Positions 63,905 through 64,000 of a stretch of DNA of 64,000 nt are shown here, one piece after another. This DNA comes from Bacteroidota bacterium. GTDB lineage: Bacteria; Bacteroidota; Bacteroidia; B-17B0; Aurantibacillaceae. The position numbers and the translations under genes are program-made. The notes under the pieces are model-generated. The model saw nothing but the letters and a program-made list of their open reading frames with translations, was not told where the DNA came from and did not search any database. The stretch's first letter is position 1. Every line of letters begins with the position of its first letter. The stretch covers positions 7,271 to 71,270 of the forward strand of contig JADJSH010000041.1 of NCBI GenBank assembly GCA_016711805.1. The letters are read 5' to 3'.

Positions 63905-64000
63905 AGTTTCTTTCACTTTCTGATTTCCATTTCAATGGAAATGAAATAGCCTTTTTGTTGATTGCTTCTTCCCCCAATTCCGGTCTTACCACAGTTTCAA

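Overview
The window is AT-rich DNA from a member of the Bacteroidota, probably an uncultured Flavobacteriales- or Chitinophagales-like lineage; the genus cannot be told. The signs are several proteins with type IX secretion (T9SS) C-terminal sorting domains, a fused lpxC-fabZ gene, a DUF2795 protein, two-domain TPR/PP2C phosphatases, and repeated TAnnTTTG -7 promoter boxes.

Layout. 1-10.4 kb is an accessory region ending at a tRNA-Arg(TCT): a DUF4238 protein, a broken type IIG restriction-modification gene, a broken gene with a HEPN-like R-x4-H motif, a broken AlbA/Schlafen-type ATP-binding regulator, a DUF6943-like gene, and a small minus-strand set (an N-terminal MARQKG protein plus three small proteins) common in Bacteroidota mobile DNA. 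10.6-20.4 kb is core: a glycosyltransferase fusion, trpS, lpxA, lpxC-fabZ, lpxD (lipid A synthesis), a SpoU methyltransferase, an RluB-type pseudouridine synthase with a repeat tail, an ArsC-like protein and a DUF1801 protein. 20.5-27.0 kb is a cobalamin-riboswitch-controlled surface uptake locus: a TonB receptor, two T9SS-sorted DUF4465 proteins, a beta-propeller lipoprotein and a glycosyltransferase. 27-38.6 kb holds a universal stress protein, a nucleoside transporter, ftsH, rsfS, birA, a T9SS S51 peptidase, thyA and a truncated frr. 39-44 kb holds two large broken T9SS surface proteins. 44-57 kb holds a GT9 enzyme, dapD, two tRNAs with a GIY-YIG gene and a tRNA remnant, gltA, a T9SS repeat protein, and two TPR-PP2C phosphatases flanking a phospholipase C/S1-P1-like gene. 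57-64 kb holds an alpha/beta hydrolase, a Crp-type regulator, then an integron-like cassette array and two badly frameshifted genes (MarR and gamma-glutamylcyclotransferase-like).

The most interesting structure is at 58.88-62.75 kb. Three ~175-bp imperfect-palindrome elements alternate with minus-strand genes for exported proteins. Each gene is bracketed by its own pair of complementary core sites (GTTAGTAG/CTACTAAC, GTTAGGCGG/CCGCCTAAC, GTTATGCGG/CCGCATAAC). This is what integron gene cassettes with attC sites predict. No integrase is in the window.

Caution: many genes are split by single-base indels, often in homopolymers, and these cluster in 1-12.6, 31-32, 38-44, 51-52 and 58-64 kb. Long stretches between are intact. 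Many of the entries typed as pseudogenes may therefore be sequencing or assembly errors. Coordinates of broken genes cover the whole reconstructed gene.
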